From Hyphomicrobium sp. (GTDB taxonomy: Bacteria; Pseudomonadota; Alphaproteobacteria; Rhizobiales; Hyphomicrobiaceae), in contig NZ_RXIZ01000007.1 in assembly GCF_003987855.1 (NCBI RefSeq), positions 256,477 through 320,476 of the forward strand: a stretch of DNA of 64,000 bases. The letters are read 5' to 3'. This document shows, in pieces, positions 62,154 to 64,000 of the stretch. The stretch's first letter is position 1. Each line of letters opens with the position of its first letter. A program made the position numbers and the translations under genes. The notes below the pieces were generated by a model. It searched no databases and was not told the origin of the DNA. It saw only the letters and a program-made list of their open reading frames with translations.

Positions 62154-62183
62154 AAAAGGGGCAGTCCACGTCCGGGCTGCCCC
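62154..62183 (-). terminator. Terminator of the aa3 subunit IV gene
   Basis: On the minus strand GGGGCAG and CTGCCCC pair over a 12-base loop and are followed by TTTT. It lies between the small gene and pntAA, so the two are separately ended or attenuated. Confidence 0.7.
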
Positions 62184-62219
62184 GACCTAAGCCACCTAAT
62201 GGGATTAGGCGAACCGGCG

Positions 62220-62363
62220 TCAAACCAGGAAAATCTTCATGCCGATAAGGATCAGCGCGATGACGATCACGGCGTACTTCGTGAAGCGCAGAAAGTCGTG
62301 GTAGGTCCGAACATGCGCTGCGTAGTCCATGTCAGGACTACTTTTCGAAGTGTCGATATCCAA
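62220..62363 (-). CDS. aa3-type cytochrome c oxidase subunit IV, 47 residues
   Basis: A tiny membrane protein: MDYAAHVRTYHDFLRFTKYA followed by one helix (VIVIALILIGMKIFLV). This matches the small subunit IV of aa3-type cytochrome c oxidase, which in this order often lies next to pntA rather than with the other oxidase genes. The start is TTG at 62363, supported by GGAGGGG at ideal spacing (62373-62367), giving an N-terminus MDIDTSKSSPDMDYA typical of the family; the ATG at 62330 has no such site. Confidence 0.8.
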   Translation of the reverse strand: MDIDTSKSSPDMDYAAHVRTYHDFLRFTKYAVIVIALILIGMKIFLV

Positions 62364-62534
62364 AGTCCCCTCCCATCGGGCTGTTCTTCAACGGTTTCTT
62401 GTTAGGTATCCCAAGACGTGCCGCGCTTCAAGCGCGTCGCATGCGGGGCTTGGTCAGAGCTGACGGAGCGGCGCCGGCCAGGCGCGGGCGGGCCCCAGAA
62501 TCGAGCCAAGGTTGCAGAGGCTCGGCACGTGCCG

Positions 62535-64000
62535 CTAAACGGCCACCTGCGTACCGACTTCAACCACACGATCCGTTGGTATCTGGAAATAAGTGGTCGC
62601 GTCCTCAGCGCTTCCCGCCAGGGCGATGAACAATCGCTCCTGCCAGCGCGGCATCTCGGATTTCGACGTCATCCGCAAGGAGCGCCGCGACAGGAAGAAC
62701 GACGTCGAGCCGATGTCGACATTGCAATCCTTGCGCCGCGCATGCTCAAGGATTTTCGGCACGCTCGGCGTCTCCATGAACCCGTACCGCGCGACGATGC
62801 GGATAAAGTGGTCCGAGATGCGTTCGATCGTCAGCCGCTCGTGACGAGCCACACGCGGCGTCTCCTCTGTCCGGATCGACAGCAGGATGTTGCGCTCGTG
62901 CATGACCCGATTGTGCTTCAGGTTGTGCATCATGGAGGTCGGAGCGGAATAGGGATCGCCGGTCAGGAACACGGCAGTGCCGGAGACGCGGTGTGGCGGC
63001 TTGGCTTCGAGTTTGCGGACGAGCCAATCGAGATCGGCTTCATTCCGCTTCGTGACTTTTGCCAGGACGCGCGTACCGCGAACCCACGTGAACATGATCG
63101 TCGCCAGCATGCAGGCGATGGCGAGCGGCACCCAGCCGCCCTCGAGCAGCTTCAGGATGTTCGCAGAGAAGAAAGCCTGCTCGATCAACAGAAGTGGGAT
63201 GACGATCATGGCAACGCGCCACAGCGGCCACTTCCAGCACTTCCAGATGACGAAGAAGGCCATCAATGTGTCGATGACCATCGCCGCCGTCACCGAGACA
63301 CCGTAGGCCGCCGCCAGATTGGACGACGTCTTGAAGGCAAAGATCGCGACGAGGACCGCCATGAAGAGGATCCAATTGACCCTCGGCATATAGATTTGTC
63401 CCGCCATGCTCTCAGACGTGTGCCGGATCTCGAAACGCGGAACGAGACCGAGCTGAATAGCCTGCCGTGTTAGCGAAAACGCTCCCGTGATCACAGCCTG
63501 GCTGGCAATAACCGTTGCGAACGTCGACAGGATCAGCATCGGAATCAGCATGAAGTCTGGGTACAGGCGGTAGAACGGATTTTCGATTGCCGTCGCATCG
63601 TTCATGACCAGCGCGCCCTGTCCGAAGTAGTTGAGGACGAGCGCCGGCATGACGAAATAGATCCATGAGGTCGAAATCGGGCGGCGTCCAAAGTGCCCGA
63701 GATCTGCATAGAGCGCTTCCGCGCCGGTACAGGCGAGGAACACAAGGCCCATCACCGTCAGACCCAGAAACCCGTGATGGTAGACAAACGAAACGCCCTC
63801 AAACGGATTGAGGGCGCGCATGACGTGCAGGTTGTCGGCAATGTGTCCAAGGCCGCCGAGAGCGAGAACGACAAACCAGACGCACATCACTGGCCCGAAA
63901 AATCGCGCCACGCGATCCGTGCCGCGCGATTGCATCCAGAACAGCCCGGCAAGAACGATGACGGAAACGGGAATGACGGCGCGCTCGAACTGCGGCGCGA
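62535..64000 (-). CDS. kup: Kup-type potassium:proton symporter, second copy (N-terminus outside window)
   Basis: The C-terminal three quarters of a second Kup protein; the frame stays open to the right edge, so its start lies beyond. It shows FERAVIPVSVIVLAGLFWMQ, TGAEALYADLGHFGRRPIST, SQAVITGAFSLTRQAIQLGL and ends in FQIPTDRVVEVGTQVAV. It is clearly a paralogue of the Kup at 14160-16064, whose C-terminus differs from this one at only a few positions. Confidence 0.94.
   Translation of the reverse strand, partial: APQFERAVIPVSVIVLAGLFWMQSRGTDRVARFFGPVMCVWFVVLALGGLGHIADNLHVMRALNPFEGVSFVYHHGFLGLTVMGLVFLACTGAEALYADLGHFGRRPISTSWIYFVMPALVLNYFGQGALVMNDATAIENPFYRLYPDFMLIPMLILSTFATVIASQAVITGAFSLTRQAIQLGLVPRFEIRHTSESMAGQIYMPRVNWILFMAVLVAIFAFKTSSNLAAAYGVSVTAAMVIDTLMAFFVIWKCWKWPLWRVAMIVIPLLLIEQAFFSANILKLLEGGWVPLAIACMLATIMFTWVRGTRVLAKVTKRNEADLDWLVRKLEAKPPHRVSGTAVFLTGDPYSAPTSMMHNLKHNRVMHERNILLSIRTEETPRVARHERLTIERISDHFIRIVARYGFMETPSVPKILEHARRKDCNVDIGSTSFFLSRRSLRMTSKSEMPRWQERLFIALAGSAEDATTYFQIPTDRVVEVGTQVAV

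Noticed and set aside
1..64000. CRISPR arrays, insertion sequences and prophage genes
   Set aside because: I saw no regularly spaced repeats, transposase motifs or phage structural genes in the window.

Overview
The window reads as a chromosomal stretch of an alphaproteobacterium of the order Hyphomicrobiales (Rhizobiales), plausibly Hyphomicrobiaceae. The case rests on GC-rich coding with strong third-position G/C, a class I lysyl-tRNA synthetase, a three-gene pnt transhydrogenase next to a tiny aa3-oxidase subunit IV, HWE/HisKA_2 signalling, GGAAC-N16/17-CGTT (EcfG-type) promoters, a PdeM/DEXH helicase pair and SEL1/PodJ-like architecture. I see no insertion sequence, prophage, rRNA or CRISPR array. 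Most of the window looks like core genome. The clearest accessory blocks are a GmrSD-like restriction protein (21.4-23.2 kb) and a catabolic cluster (38.4-46.0 kb).

Layout. 0-6.3 kb: the tail of a DEAD-box helicase, a Spy/CpxP-like protein, small secreted proteins, a ROK protein whose motifs are in circularly permuted order, and a ribonuclease HII with an altered GRG motif. 6.3-9.4 kb: a three-gene signalling operon (CHASE3 histidine kinase, single-domain receiver, receiver-HWE kinase) behind an EcfG-type promoter. 9.4-14 kb: an FMN reductase, a cNMP-domain/thioredoxin-reductase-like fusion, an MliC-like protein and several very small membrane proteins, one with its own EcfG-type promoter. 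14-19.7 kb: Kup potassium transporter, tRNA-Ser(GGA), MepA endopeptidase and an alpha/beta hydrolase. 19.7-28.2 kb: class I LysRS, a DUF262/DUF1524 restriction-like protein, DUF952, PyrD, DEXH helicase and PdeM. 28.2-38.4 kb: TIGR02186/TauE pair, SEL1-repeat membrane protein, prolyl iminopeptidase, a two-subunit sodium:solute symporter, MscL and tRNA-Gly(CCC).

38.4-46.0 kb: a divergent LysR regulator faces an eight-gene, tightly packed operon: NMT1/TauA-type ABC transporter (three genes), two short-chain dehydrogenases, a creatininase-family amidohydrolase, a DUF1989 protein and a DDAH/arginine-deiminase-like hydrolase. The last four genes are joined by ATGA overlaps. The gene set suggests uptake and breakdown of a guanidino or cyclic-amide nitrogen compound by a route I do not recognise as described; this is the best candidate here for a new system.

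46-64 kb: diguanylate cyclase, DUF374 acyltransferase, cyclopropane fatty acid synthase, DUF3175, family 2 glycosyltransferase, an orphan family 3 binding protein, a GH3 enzyme, S21 with a glycine-rich tail, an alpha/beta hydrolase, a YiiX-like permuted papain-fold protein, PntB-PntA2-PntA1 with the aa3 subunit IV gene, and a second Kup running off the right edge.
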